Source: an uncultured Dehalococcoidia bacterium
Lineage (GTDB): Bacteria; Chloroflexota; Dehalococcoidia; Lucifugimonadales; Lucifugimonadaceae
Direction of reading: 5' to 3'
DNA: 64,000 bases
Assembly (NCBI GenBank): GCA_913052475.1
Contig: CAJXEJ010000003.1
Coordinates: 1-64,000, forward strand
In this document: positions 44,938-53,771 of the stretch, piece by piece
Position numbering within the stretch: the stretch's first letter is position 1
Layout of the letters: each line of letters starts with the position of its first letter
Position numbers and translations under genes: made by a program
Notes under the pieces: model-generated
What the model was told of the DNA's origin: nothing
Databases searched by the model: none
Seen by the model: the letters and a program-made list of their open reading frames with translations, nothing else

Positions 44938-45684
44938 TTAAATGGCCATTCCGCCGTCGACGCGGATTATGTCGCCAGTGATGTACTGGGCTTCGTCGGT
45001 AGTCAGAAACACGATAGTTGGTGCTACCTCGTCGGGCTCGCCAAATCGACCCTGTGGAATCCATGTGAGAACGGTTTCGCGTTGTTTGTTCGAGATATCG
45101 GCGGAAGTGGCAGTTGTGATGTATCCGGGAGCCACGACATTGGCGGTAATGCCACGTGTGGCAACTTCTTTTGCAATGGACTGTGTAAAGCCAAATACCG
45201 CTGCCTTTGAGGCAGAGTAGTTCGATTGCCCGATGTTTCCTCGCATACCGACTACCGACGACACGTTTACGATTCGACCCCAGCGGCCTTTGACCATTCC
45301 GGGAATCACTTTGTGAGTGCAGTAGTAGGTGCCATACATGTTCACCTTCATTGTGTACTCGAACTGTTCGTCCTTCATTCGCATCAATAGCGAGTCGTTA
45401 ATTACTCCGGCGTTGTTGATGAGGATCTCGATCGGTCCGTGTGCCTCTACGGCCCGGTCGATCATCGTAGCGGCACTCTCTTTTTCGGCGACGTTGCCGC
45501 CGACTGCAATAGCAATTCCACCGGCGGCGCGAATTTCTTCGACAACTGCTTCGGCTTCTTCAGGATGAGTATTGTAGTTGACGGCCACGCGGTGTCCGTT
45601 CGCGGCCAGTCGAAGAGCGGTCGCTCGTCCGATTCCGCGAGATCCACCAGTTACTAGCGCACTTCTTGGCGTATTACCGCTCAA
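44938..45684 (-). CDS. fabG: 3-oxoacyl-[acyl-carrier-protein] reductase
   Basis: A 248-residue SDR protein with ALVTGGSRGIGRATALRLAA, LINNAGVINDSLLMRMKDEQ and the catalytic Y-x3-K in SNYSASKAAVFGFTQSIAKE. The Ser of the triad is in IVNVSSVVGMRGNIGQ. The C-terminal YITGDIIRVDGGMAI is the usual FabG end. It reduces 3-oxoacyl-ACP with NADPH. Its place between plsX and fabL supports the FabG assignment over other SDR roles. Confidence 0.93.
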   Translation of the reverse strand: MSGNTPRSALVTGGSRGIGRATALRLAANGHRVAVNYNTHPEEAEAVVEEIRAAGGIAIAVGGNVAEKESAATMIDRAVEAHGPIEILINNAGVINDSLLMRMKDEQFEYTMKVNMYGTYYCTHKVIPGMVKGRWGRIVNVSSVVGMRGNIGQSNYSASKAAVFGFTQSIAKEVATRGITANVVAPGYITTATSADISNKQRETVLTWIPQGRFGEPDEVAPTIVFLTTDEAQYITGDIIRVDGGMAI

Positions 45685-45738
45685 TATTTGACCCTCACGT
45701 TACGTATTGCGTTGTCCTGAACAGTTTGTCTCAAACTG

Positions 45739-46755
45739 CTAATCGCTTACTTCAGCCCTTATTCTGTCGAGCTCGGCCTGTTGGGCTTCGATCAATCCGG
45801 TGCTTGCAACGAATTTAGCTGTGCCAACTGCGTTTGCAACCGCACTAACCCCCGAAGCTCCGTGACCCACGATGGCAAGGCCATTCACTCCGAGTAGTGG
45901 ACCTCCGCCGAAGGCTTCAAGAATGTTCATGCGTTCGAATATTTCCTTTGAAAGTTTCTTACTTTCTTTGGTTTCTCCCAAAACGCTATTCACATGGCCG
46001 ACGATGGCATCACCGAGCCCCTCGGTAAGTTTGAGAACAACGTTACCAACGAATCCGTCACAAAGAACGACCTCGGCTTTGCCTTTTGGTAGGTCATTAG
46101 GTTCGATATTGCCGATGAAGTTGAGATCGGTTGAGTTCAGCAGATCGGTTGTTTCTTTGACGAGTGCGTTGCCTTTGCCTTCTTCCGATCCGATACTGAG
46201 CAATGCAATCCGTGGGTTGTCGTTCTTGTAGATCAGCTTCGACATGATGTTGCCGAGTGCTGCGAAATCTACGAGTAGTCCGGGTCGGGTGTCGACGTTG
46301 GTTCCTAGATCAATAATTACTGTGTTTGGCGCGTAACCGATGACTGGTCCGCCGAGGGCTCCACGATCGATTCCATCGAGGGTTCCGTAGACAACGGTTG
46401 CCGCTGCGATTGAGGCACCGGTTGAGCCCATGCTGACGAATCCGGCCGCCTTACCCATTTTTACGGTGCCTGCGGCAACAAATATCGAAGCCTTGGGTTT
46501 AGAACGGAATGCACGCGCGGGGCTTTCGCCTTCTTCGACAATGCCCTCGGTAGGAACGACCTGAACCAGTTGTTTGGTTGGTGTGTCGTATTTATCGAGT
46601 TCGGCCTGAATCGCCTCGGCATCACCGACGAGGGCGATCGCTACTCCACCTTCACCGATTGCTTTCAGCGCAGCAGGCACGGTAACCGATGGGCCGTGAT
46701 CGCCGCCCATGGCATCGAGAGCTATTGGAATTATGCCTTCGGGAATCCCCGTCAT
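45739..46755 (-). CDS. plsX: Phosphate acyltransferase
   Basis: A 338-residue enzyme that converts acyl-ACP to acyl-phosphate for phospholipid synthesis (PlsX-PlsY route). IALDAMGGDHGPSVTVPAAL is the family start. SMGSTGASIAAATVVYGTLD and VLCDGFVGNVVLKLTEGLGD are further blocks, and GGGPLLGVNGLAIVGHGASG ends the conserved core. Length is typical. It links fatty-acid elongation to membrane lipid synthesis in this operon. Confidence 0.96.
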   Translation of the reverse strand: MTGIPEGIIPIALDAMGGDHGPSVTVPAALKAIGEGGVAIALVGDAEAIQAELDKYDTPTKQLVQVVPTEGIVEEGESPARAFRSKPKASIFVAAGTVKMGKAAGFVSMGSTGASIAAATVVYGTLDGIDRGALGGPVIGYAPNTVIIDLGTNVDTRPGLLVDFAALGNIMSKLIYKNDNPRIALLSIGSEEGKGNALVKETTDLLNSTDLNFIGNIEPNDLPKGKAEVVLCDGFVGNVVLKLTEGLGDAIVGHVNSVLGETKESKKLSKEIFERMNILEAFGGGPLLGVNGLAIVGHGASGVSAVANAVGTAKFVASTGLIEAQQAELDRIRAEVSD

Positions 46756-46809
46756 TATCTGTTCCGTGTTGCTGATCCACGGTTAAAGCCGGGGACGCAA
46801 TTGTCCATC

Positions 46810-47229
46810 TTATTCCAAAGGTACTGTCGCTCGTCCGGCAGCAGCGTCCGTACCATCGGGCTTTTTGCATCCAATGACACAAGTTGCGATCAGCCCGTTA
46901 TTAGATTCGTCGATAGATGTGATCTCACCGTAAGTGGTCACCGTTTCGCCCGGGAAGACCGGTGAGCTGAAGCGAACTTTGAGTTTTCCACCGGAGTGCC
47001 ATGTGTCTGGAAATTCAGTTGCGAGCATCTCGGTGACGATTGCAAGGCTGAGCATGCCGTGTGCAATACGGGTGCCGAACTGGGTCGACGCGGCGTATGT
47101 CTCGTCCAAATGGATGGGGTTGTGATCACCCGATGCTTCAGCGTAGGCATCGACTCGAGCCTGAGTGATCTGGCGTTCGAAGCCGGAAAGGTTGTCGCCG
47201 GCCGCTCGCTGAGTGGTGTTTGAACTCAC
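46810..47229 (-). CDS. MaoC/hot-dog (R)-3-hydroxyacyl dehydratase, HadB-like subunit
   Basis: A 139-residue single hot-dog protein. The hydratase motif EASGDHNPIHLDETYA supplies the catalytic Asp35 and His40, and GTRIAHGMLSLAIVTEM the substrate-helix segment. It is the catalytic type of subunit. Its start overlaps the stop of the next upstream MaoC-like gene by 4 bp (ATGA), so the two are likely made in equal amounts. The pairing of a non-catalytic and a catalytic subunit, set beside plsX, fabG and fabL, is like mycobacterial HadAB. It could dehydrate 3-hydroxyacyl-ACP in place of FabZ. Confidence 0.85.
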   Translation of the reverse strand: MSSNTTQRAAGDNLSGFERQITQARVDAYAEASGDHNPIHLDETYAASTQFGTRIAHGMLSLAIVTEMLATEFPDTWHSGGKLKVRFSSPVFPGETVTTYGEITSIDESNNGLIATCVIGCKKPDGTDAAAGRATVPLE

Positions 47230-47660
47230 GACGATGCCTGTCCGGTCACGACGATTGTCGTGGTGGAGGTGCCGATCTCGATTCCTTCGGAGTCGATGTA
47301 CGAAACAGCTACGGTTGCGAAATGATTTCCTCGCCTTACGGAGTTCGCAGCCAGCCTTGCGGTCGCGTCGACCTTCTCACCGATCTTGACCCGCCGTACC
47401 CAACCAACTTCCTGTCCAGTATGAATAGTCTGAAGTCCTCCGGAGAATAAACCCATATCTGCGATTAACTCGGTTAGAGCAGCAGCTACGACCATAATCG
47501 GCGCCAGCGAATCGCCATAGTCGGGAGATTCTGCTCCGCCGACTGCTTCTGCGTAGGCGGCTGCTCGGGCGGCGGGAATAGTTACATCGTAGGGGCCGAA
47601 TTCATGGCCAACCACGGCGGTCGATATCAGGGGTGCTTCCAATAAATATCCTCCGTCCAT
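47226..47660 (-). CDS. MaoC-like N-terminal-domain protein, HadA-like subunit
   Basis: A 144-residue hot-dog protein. GHEFGPYDVTIPAARAAAYA resembles the start of HadA/HadC and FAS1-type dehydratase domains. The stretch GDSLAPIMVVAAALTELIAD replaces the usual D-x-N-P-x-H catalytic motif, so it looks non-catalytic. IHTGQEVGWVRRVKIGEKVD is the family's shared H-x-x-Q-x-x core. It probably forms a heterodimer with the HadB-like product of the next gene. Confidence 0.8.
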   Translation of the reverse strand: MDGGYLLEAPLISTAVVGHEFGPYDVTIPAARAAAYAEAVGGAESPDYGDSLAPIMVVAAALTELIADMGLFSGGLQTIHTGQEVGWVRRVKIGEKVDATARLAANSVRRGNHFATVAVSYIDSEGIEIGTSTTTIVVTGQASS

Positions 47661-47750
47661 CCGACCGCTTAGTAGCAGTAGGACTTCGCCGTAAAATGCG
47701 CATTGTAGATTTGCCCTGCTGGAGGGGCAAAGAAATGTGAAATCAATCGG

Positions 47751-48176
47751 CTATTCACCAGAGGTCGAACTGCCACCTCGTTGCATGGAAATAGCCTCGT
47801 CGACCAATTCGCTGGCAAGTTCGTAGGATGCAGAGTTTCGAAAGTCGAGTTGTGAAATCGCAAGTACTCGATACAACAGGCCTGTCGAGACCAAACCACT
47901 ATTGCTCTGACCAAGCACAGGGAGTCTTATTCCCATCGCCTCCGATATCGCTACTGCAGCGTTCATTCCGCTTCGATTCAAGTACACGCGAGTGATTACC
48001 CGCCCTTTGTGGGTAACGCTTACTCCACTTTTGTCCTGATTGAGCTCAACCCTGAGATGGGAACGAGGTTTCTCGATCAGTTTGTAGCCATGCTCAATCG
48101 CGCGTTTTCTCGAAACGGTCAAGATAGATATCCATTCGCACAATAACCCTGCATATTTCGCACGGCGTGGGGGCAT
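47751..48176 (-). CDS. Hypothetical protein, unrecognised
   Basis: A 141-residue basic reading frame. It has no signal peptide, membrane segment or motif that I recognise. The middle contains alternating short strand-like runs (HLRVELNQDKSGVSVTHKGR). It ends 90 bp before the hadA-like gene on the same strand and borders a stretch of degraded sequence upstream. It may be a real small gene, a fragment of one, or a chance frame; length alone gives it modest weight. Confidence 0.35.
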   Translation of the reverse strand: MPPRRAKYAGLLCEWISILTVSRKRAIEHGYKLIEKPRSHLRVELNQDKSGVSVTHKGRVITRVYLNRSGMNAAVAISEAMGIRLPVLGQSNSGLVSTGLLYRVLAISQLDFRNSASYELASELVDEAISMQRGGSSTSGE

Positions 48177-48250
48177 TGAAATCGACGTTAACCAAGTATA
48201 ATCCCGACCCGAATCAACCGTAGACGGCAGTTCATATAGCGTGGATTAAA

Positions 48251-48352
48251 TTGAACTTTAAGGGTCAGGTGGTAGTGGTAACCGGCGTTGCCAGCCTGCT
48301 GATCGAAAAGGGTGCTAATACCGACGGGATTGACCTGAGCTGGATGAATTAA
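48251..48352 (+). pseudogene. Short-chain dehydrogenase fragment
   Basis: From the TTG at 48251 the frame reads NFKGQVVVVTGVAS and then LLIEKGANTDGIDLSW before a TAA at 48350-48352. The first part is the beginning of an SDR Rossmann fold, and the second resembles the end of helix 1 and strand 2 (K-G-A-N-V-x-x-I-D). The glycine loop between them is deleted. Nothing further of the enzyme follows. Confidence 0.5.
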
Positions 48353-48357
48353 TTACC

Positions 48358-48465
48358 ACCCGCAACAACCCACTTCAGAACAGGGACGGAACAGGTCGTT
48401 TCCTAGCAGGACAAAGCGGTAATCCTGGAGGGCGTCCCGTGGGCTTCCACAGCTACATCAGCTGA
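48358..48465 (+). pseudogene. Fragment with a DUF5681-like motif
   Basis: The frame 48358-48465 contains GRFLAGQSGNPGGRPVG (48394-48444), the signature of DUF5681 proteins, which are common in phages and other mobile DNA. No start codon or further domain is present. It is probably a scrap left by a mobile element. Confidence 0.5.
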
Positions 48466-48695
48466 GTAAACGAGAACAACAATGTCGGCTAATCACATTC
48501 TGCGGGGAATAAGGATGCCGACTCCTTAGATTGAGGCTGTTGACCCTAAGTTGACCCAACGGACTATTAGAAAACCTCTGGTAACGTCTGGCGCAGGTTC
48601 AACGGTCACCAATACGGAACTAACTCAGGAAATGGTCTGTCTGGTAACGTCTGGAACGCGGTGAGTAGTACTGCGAGGGAGAGGGAACAGGAACC

Positions 48696-49277
48696 TTAGT
48701 TTGCTGAACTGATACCTAGCGCAGCGTCGGTCATGTCTGTGAGGATGTTGTCGAGAGTGGTACTCGTGTTAGGGCCGACCACCTTTTTGACGATTTCTCC
48801 TTCGGGTGTCACGAAGAATTTCTCTGGGATTCCGCTGACTCCAAAATCGATAAATATCTGCCCTTTTGGGTCGATGCCATTGACGTAGTTGATGCCGTTT
48901 CTTTCAATGAACTCTTCAACCGGTGTTTCGGTATCCCAGATTGCAACACCGATGAACTCCACTCCACGCTCACGCCATTTGTCGTAGGTTTCAGCGAGAA
49001 CAGGACCCTCTGCCCGACAGGGCGCACACCACGACGACCAGAAGTCGACCACGACGACCTTGCCACGGAAATCAGCGATCGAAATTACGTCGCCATCGAG
49101 CGTCGTTAGATCGAAATCGGCGAATGGCTCAACCGAGAGACTGACTTCACCGAAGTTGTCGATAATTCCCGGTCTTCCGGCTTCACCATCGTTCTGGATC
49201 ACGCCCCAAGCGAGAAGCGACAGCACGAGCAGGATCGGAATTCCGACCCCTATTAGAACTGATCGCCTTTGGCCCAC
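48696..49277 (-). CDS. CcmG/ResA-type thiol-disulfide oxidoreductase
   Basis: A 193-residue membrane-anchored thioredoxin-fold protein. One N-terminal membrane segment (about residues 6-24, VLIGVGIPILLVLSLLAWGV) puts the rest outside. The redox site W-C-A-P-C is in VVVDFWSSWCAPCRAEGPVL, and the cis-proline region is GVSGIPEKFFVTPEGEIVKK, close to that of ResA and CcmG. It would reduce the heme-binding cysteines of apocytochrome c. It is the last gene of the minus-strand ccm operon, 2 bp after the 447-residue protein. Confidence 0.9.
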   Translation of the reverse strand: MGQRRSVLIGVGIPILLVLSLLAWGVIQNDGEAGRPGIIDNFGEVSLSVEPFADFDLTTLDGDVISIADFRGKVVVVDFWSSWCAPCRAEGPVLAETYDKWRERGVEFIGVAIWDTETPVEEFIERNGINYVNGIDPKGQIFIDFGVSGIPEKFFVTPEGEIVKKVVGPNTSTTLDNILTDMTDAALGISSAN

Positions 49278-49279
49278 AG

Positions 49280-50623
49280 CTACTTGTCCGTATCTTCCGA
49301 TGTGTTGTCTTCGTCGTCGGACGAATCTTCGAGCTTTTCATCAGATTCTTCGGACTGCTGTTCGAGAGATGTTGTAGCTTCATCGAATTCGAGTACGAAG
49401 TTCTTTAACTCTTCCCTTTTCTGGTTGTACTCATCTTCGCCAAGACTGCCATCTTCATATTTCTGATCGATTTCTGCGATTTCTGCGACAACCTCGGAGC
49501 GGGCTACCATCTCATAATCGTCTTGGTCGCTTCGGTTGGAGGGTTTGCGGGATGAGTACATCGCGTAACCAAAAATCGCCAATAGTGCCACTCCCACTAT
49601 CCAAATGATCACGATTACGTACGTACGACCGTCGAAGAAATCAGAGACAGTCTGTCCCAGCGTCGGTTGTGGCAAGCCCGAGAAACCTACTACCAAGTCG
49701 GTTTCAGCAGCGTAATCATCGCCTTCGTATTGATTGAACACCCTTTCGGCAACAACAATGGATTTAGCCGTGCTGAAGCCATCAGCACTCACCGAACCAC
49801 CTTCGTCTGGTAGTAACATCCGAACTTGATCGGCGCCATATGGAAGCTTCAGGTTGAAATCGAAGTTATCACCTTCATACGGAAGGATGTAACTAATCAG
49901 AATTGCAAATTCGCCGGGTGGGACTGGATTGGTCAAAGCAAACCCAGAGTCGATTTCGAGGATGTTCCCGGTGGGTAGCTCGGACTCTATCGAGAGGTCG
50001 GTAAATCCAACTGGAAGATTAAATCTAAGCAGATCGAGCCCTGACAATTCCGGATTGGTAATGTCCGGAACCCAGATTTCATCGCCGGTGTTATTAACGT
50101 CGATAACTGTCAGGACACCGAGCTGTCGGCTCCGGGCATCGATGGTCGGAATCATCATCACGTACGAACTGACACTGACTTCGTCTAATGACGTCGTTTC
50201 GTCGTAAATGTTGATACGGACGTTCTGCCAGTTTTCGACTGCTGCCATCTCGACAGAAGGTGTGTAGCTTCCACCGTTCACGATAACCCGGTAATCCAGA
50301 CCCGATCTTGATACTAGGTTGGAAAATCGGAAGATTCCATCTTCGTCGACACTGGTAGTTTCCTGCTCGATGATCTGGTTGTTTGCAAGATCGATCGACA
50401 TCAGGATTACCCGAAGATCGACAGGCAGAACTCCGCCTTCGGTTCCATTGCTTACTTTACCCAGAATTCTGTCAGGTGGATTCTGGGCACTTGCGACGGG
50501 AAGTTCGGACGATTGGAAAAGAAATGCCAGAGCGAGGGCACCAACGATTGCGATTGCTAGTAGGCGGGATGCTGGCAGGTTCGAATGGAATTTTATGGGA
50601 ATTGGGGGTAGGTGGTTCATCAC
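49280..50623 (-). CDS. Exported membrane protein of the ccm operon with CcmI-like tail
   Basis: A 447-residue protein. An N-terminal hydrophobic segment (about residues 18-38, LLAIAIVGALALAFLFQSSE) is a signal or anchor. An external region of about 290 residues with a carboxypeptidase-regulatory-like start (GKVSNGTEGGVLPVDLRVIL) follows. Then comes one membrane helix (YVIVIIWIVGVALLAIFGYA) and a cytoplasmic tail with EIAEIDQKYEDGSLGEDEYN and a very acidic end. The tail motif repeats that in the neighbouring CcmI-like protein. Precise function is unknown; its place in the operon suggests a part in cytochrome c assembly. Confidence 0.7.
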   Translation of the reverse strand: MMNHLPPIPIKFHSNLPASRLLAIAIVGALALAFLFQSSELPVASAQNPPDRILGKVSNGTEGGVLPVDLRVILMSIDLANNQIIEQETTSVDEDGIFRFSNLVSRSGLDYRVIVNGGSYTPSVEMAAVENWQNVRINIYDETTSLDEVSVSSYVMMIPTIDARSRQLGVLTVIDVNNTGDEIWVPDITNPELSGLDLLRFNLPVGFTDLSIESELPTGNILEIDSGFALTNPVPPGEFAILISYILPYEGDNFDFNLKLPYGADQVRMLLPDEGGSVSADGFSTAKSIVVAERVFNQYEGDDYAAETDLVVGFSGLPQPTLGQTVSDFFDGRTYVIVIIWIVGVALLAIFGYAMYSSRKPSNRSDQDDYEMVARSEVVAEIAEIDQKYEDGSLGEDEYNQKREELKNFVLEFDEATTSLEQQSEESDEKLEDSSDDEDNTSEDTDK

Positions 50624-50985
50624 AGATTGTCTCTACCCCTGGGTGAATGAGTGGTTTGTTCGCGTAGTCGGGATATTTCTTTTTCTAGATCTTCATCACG
50701 TCTGGAATCGATTGTTATCGAATCCGATTCCTGCTTAAGTATCTCTGCTGCCGATATCCTCAGTTGGTCTCGCTGCTGTTGATAATCGGCTTCAGTAAGG
50801 TCGCCCAACTCATAGTCGGCTTCTATGTCACTTATTTTGCGATAAATTCGCAGTCGCTCGGCTCGAAGTTTTTCGCGGGTTACGAAGCTTTCTGACACTA
50901 GGCGGTATCGTTGCGACCCCAGAAACGGATATGCAATGACCGCTATCGAGATAATCGCCAGCAATGTACCTAGGACAATTGGCAT
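50620..50985 (-). CDS. CcmI-like small membrane protein
   Basis: A 121-residue protein with one N-terminal membrane helix (IVLGTLLAIISIAVIAYPFL) and a charged coiled-coil-like cytoplasmic part. KISDIEADYELGDLTEADYQ followed by QQRDQLR is the motif found in the N-terminal region of CcmI, which delivers apocytochrome c to the heme lyase CcmF/CcmH. The TPR domain of full CcmI is absent. It overlaps ccmF at one end and the 447-residue gene at the other, so the three are translationally coupled. Confidence 0.75.
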   Translation of the reverse strand: MPIVLGTLLAIISIAVIAYPFLGSQRYRLVSESFVTREKLRAERLRIYRKISDIEADYELGDLTEADYQQQRDQLRISAAEILKQESDSITIDSRRDEDLEKEISRLREQTTHSPRGRDNL

Positions 50986-53060
50986 CAGCTTTCTCCTTCC
51001 GAACTGCCCAGACGTTCTTTGCGAGCCGGTTTTCGTTCAACCGCGACTTGAGGCCACACAGCCACCATAGTGCCAATAATGAAAAACGGCCCCGATGCCC
51101 ACAACCACCACGCGAGCGGGTTAATACTCACAGCGAGCGAGATTCTGCCATCGGAAAGGAAGTCACGTGGGATGACGTAGAGATCCTCGACAGGAGTGGA
51201 TCTGATGCCGGAACGAACTGAAGCCATATTGAAATCGAGATAAAAACCGTGCCATGTTTCGATGCGATCGATGAGCTCATCGTTTGGTCGTGTTTGGCTG
51301 TCTCTCAGCGTAAAGCCGGAAGAACCCTGTGCATTGGAAAGCTGGATCTCCTGTGAATAGTCATCAGGATCGATGCTGTAGACCGTCATCTCGGCCCATT
51401 TCGCGATCCGGTCAGGACGGCTCGAATCTCCGTTAGCTACGTACTCGATGCGATAGTTGTCGATCACCAGACTTTCTCCAAGTGCCAAAGCACCGTCGGT
51501 TCGTTGCTGGTAGAAGTTGGTACCGATGATCCCAAGACCGAGCATCAGGATCGATATGTGCACGATGTAGCCGCCGTGTCGCGGGCGGTTGCCGTTAACG
51601 AGTCGCCACCAAGCAATCGCCCAGTTATCGCCCGCGTGGTATCGTGCGGCGGTCCCTCGCCACCATTCTTCCAGAATTGAGGTCGCAACGAATGCAACGA
51701 CACCGAACGCGAAAATGGCTACCGGACGCTGAACACCCAGTGCGACCAATACGGTGATCGTTATCACTCCGATGACGGTTGGCCAGATGAACCATTGTTT
51801 GAGCGATCGTGCGGACGCCTTTCGCCACGGTAGCAGCGGCCCGATGCCCATCATGACGACAATACCGAGCAGCACAGGTCCGTTGACACGGTCGAAGTAT
51901 GGAGCGGAAACACTGACTGATACGTCTCTTGCCAGATCAGAAAATAGTGGGAACAGAACACCCCACAGCGTGACTGCCATTACTGCGAGGAACAAAAAAT
52001 TATTCACCAAGAAGGAGGCTTCTCGCGACATGAATGACTCCATCGCGCGGTCCGACTTCAACTGCGGCATTCGCCACAGGAACAGAGCGAACGCGAATAC
52101 TAGGCTTGCGAGCATGAATGTCAGGAAAATTACGCCAAGTGCAGAAGCTGCAAAAGAATGGACGCTCACTACCGGGCCGCCACGGTTGATGAACATTCCG
52201 AGTTGCGCCAGAACGAACCCGGTGTTTAACAACGCCACGTTCCACATCCGGAACATACCACGACGTTTCTGTACCATGATCGAATGGATGAACGCTGTCA
52301 TGACAAGCCACGGCATCAGAGCTACGTTTTCGATTGGATCCCACGCCCAGTAACCGCCCCATCCGAGGATCGTGTATGCCCACCAGGCACCGAGCAACAT
52401 GCCTGCGCCCAGAACACCCCAGCCAAGAATGGCTGAGACCCGGGCGACGTCGATCCAGTCGTCGCCGTAACTCCCGGCGATCAGTGCCCCAGAGACGAAC
52501 GCAAACGGGATAGTGATGGCGATCAGCCCACCCATCAGCAGAGGCGGGTGGCTGAACATACCAGGGTGTGTGAGCAACGGGTTGATTCCTCGGCCGTCGA
52601 CTGGAACGGTGTCGAGCAATTCGAATGGGCTGGCAACGAACGTCAAAACGCCGAAATAGAACAGTTGATTGATCGCGAGGATAGCGATGGTCCACGGCAT
52701 GCTTCGAGCGAGTCGTTTCGGTGCGAACCATATTGCGAGGGCAGAGATGATTGATAGTGTTAGTAAGATGTAGAGGAGGGAGCCTTCATTTCCGGCGTAG
52801 AACGCGACCCACACGAACGCTCGATCCATGAGAGTGTTTGAGTGATTAGCGACGTATGCGATCGATAAATCGTTCTGCACGAATGCGTAGATCAGTGCTA
52901 CCGATGCAACAGTGACTGTCAGCGTTGTCATATACAGCGCCCGACGAGCACTGACGACGAGCTCCGCTTTACCCTTTCTTTCACCGACGATTGCACCGAC
53001 GGCTGAGTAGGCGCTGAGCGCAAAGCCGAGTAGCAGTGCCATGAATCCGAGTTCTGCCAT
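50985..53060 (-). CDS. ccmF: Cytochrome c-type biogenesis heme lyase CcmF
   Basis: A 691-residue polytopic membrane protein with about 14-15 hydrophobic segments. The tryptophan-rich heme-handling motif is GWGGYWAWDPIENVALMPWL. Other blocks are FVWVAFYAGNEGSLLYILLT, PVDGRGINPLLTHPGMFSHP and PLLMGGLIAI. A large external loop near residues 530-640 precedes the last helix, as in CcmF. It transfers heme to the CxxCH cysteines of apocytochromes. It overlaps ccmH by one base. CcmABCDE are not in this window. Confidence 0.95.
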   Translation of the reverse strand: MAELGFMALLLGFALSAYSAVGAIVGERKGKAELVVSARRALYMTTLTVTVASVALIYAFVQNDLSIAYVANHSNTLMDRAFVWVAFYAGNEGSLLYILLTLSIISALAIWFAPKRLARSMPWTIAILAINQLFYFGVLTFVASPFELLDTVPVDGRGINPLLTHPGMFSHPPLLMGGLIAITIPFAFVSGALIAGSYGDDWIDVARVSAILGWGVLGAGMLLGAWWAYTILGWGGYWAWDPIENVALMPWLVMTAFIHSIMVQKRRGMFRMWNVALLNTGFVLAQLGMFINRGGPVVSVHSFAASALGVIFLTFMLASLVFAFALFLWRMPQLKSDRAMESFMSREASFLVNNFLFLAVMAVTLWGVLFPLFSDLARDVSVSVSAPYFDRVNGPVLLGIVVMMGIGPLLPWRKASARSLKQWFIWPTVIGVITITVLVALGVQRPVAIFAFGVVAFVATSILEEWWRGTAARYHAGDNWAIAWWRLVNGNRPRHGGYIVHISILMLGLGIIGTNFYQQRTDGALALGESLVIDNYRIEYVANGDSSRPDRIAKWAEMTVYSIDPDDYSQEIQLSNAQGSSGFTLRDSQTRPNDELIDRIETWHGFYLDFNMASVRSGIRSTPVEDLYVIPRDFLSDGRISLAVSINPLAWWLWASGPFFIIGTMVAVWPQVAVERKPARKERLGSSEGES

Positions 53061-53653
53061 CAGGATTTAGCCTCGTCGGATGCGTTTGGTTTGCTTTGTG
53101 TTTTCGTTTTGGGAGCGATACCCAGATCTCGATCCACCTGCGCTAGGTAATCAGTTAAGTCATCTTCTGATTCAGAGGCTGATGCTAGCTCAGCACTGGT
53201 TGGCGGCATTTGCGTTGCTGACTTGCGCATGTTCTTGATGGTTATCAGCGCGATTCCGAAACCACCAATTACGATCACCACTGGCACGATCCAAGCAAGC
53301 AGATTGAATCCGCTTCGCTCCGGTGCTGCCAGGATCTCGGATCCGTACCGAACGACAAAGTAATCTTTGATCTCGGCATTGGTGTCACCGGCATCAAGCC
53401 GTTCCCGAACTTTCGCTCGCATATCTTGTGATATTTGGGCGCTGGAACCGTCGATGGTTTGGCCGTCGCATACCGGGCACATCAACTCACCGGCGAGCTG
53501 GTGGGCGCGTTGCTCGAGGCTCAGGTCTTCTTCTCGAACACAACTGACGCTACTGAGTAGCAACACGGTGATCAACACAACGAAAAAGACGACAGTTGCC
53601 CCGGCTGGAAGCGCGCGGGGACCGATCAGTGCGAACGGAATCCGAGATGCCAT
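53060..53653 (-). CDS. ccmH: Cytochrome c-type biogenesis protein CcmH
   Basis: A 197-residue protein with an N-terminal export signal (VVFFVVLITVLLLSSVSCVR, possibly a lipobox ending in SVSC). The redox motif L-x-C-P-x-C is in GELMCPVCDGQTIDGSSAQI, and VRERLDAGDTNAEIKDYFVV with RYG is the second family block. A second helix (LAWIVPVVIVIGGFGIALIT) leads to a cytoplasmic tail. It keeps apocytochrome thiols reduced for ligation. It opens the ccmH-ccmF operon directly after the Alternative Complex III genes. Confidence 0.94.
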   Translation of the reverse strand: MASRIPFALIGPRALPAGATVVFFVVLITVLLLSSVSCVREEDLSLEQRAHQLAGELMCPVCDGQTIDGSSAQISQDMRAKVRERLDAGDTNAEIKDYFVVRYGSEILAAPERSGFNLLAWIVPVVIVIGGFGIALITIKNMRKSATQMPPTSAELASASESEDDLTDYLAQVDRDLGIAPKTKTQSKPNASDEAKS

Positions 53654-53771
53654 AGCTTTACTTTCCCCGTGCAGGGATCCCCCCTGAATGGAATAGGAGG
53701 CTAAAGAGCGATGTAGCTACGTGCCGCACCTTTATCTATCGGTATCTACTGTCTACAACTAGAACTGGCGG

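Larger units (their letters stand above)
48177..48695. other. Degraded intergenic stretch with a 15-bp direct repeat
   Basis: About 520 bp without an intact gene. It holds the SDR and DUF5681 fragments listed separately and two exact copies of TCTGGTAACGTCTGG at 48578-48592 and 48640-48654. Nothing else is recognisable. The promoter of the minus-strand hadA-like operon may lie at its left end, but no clear boxes are seen. Confidence 0.6.

Noticed and set aside
47669..47914. A minus-strand ORF overlapping the 47751-48176 frame
   Set aside because: No motif, atypical composition and overlap with a longer frame.
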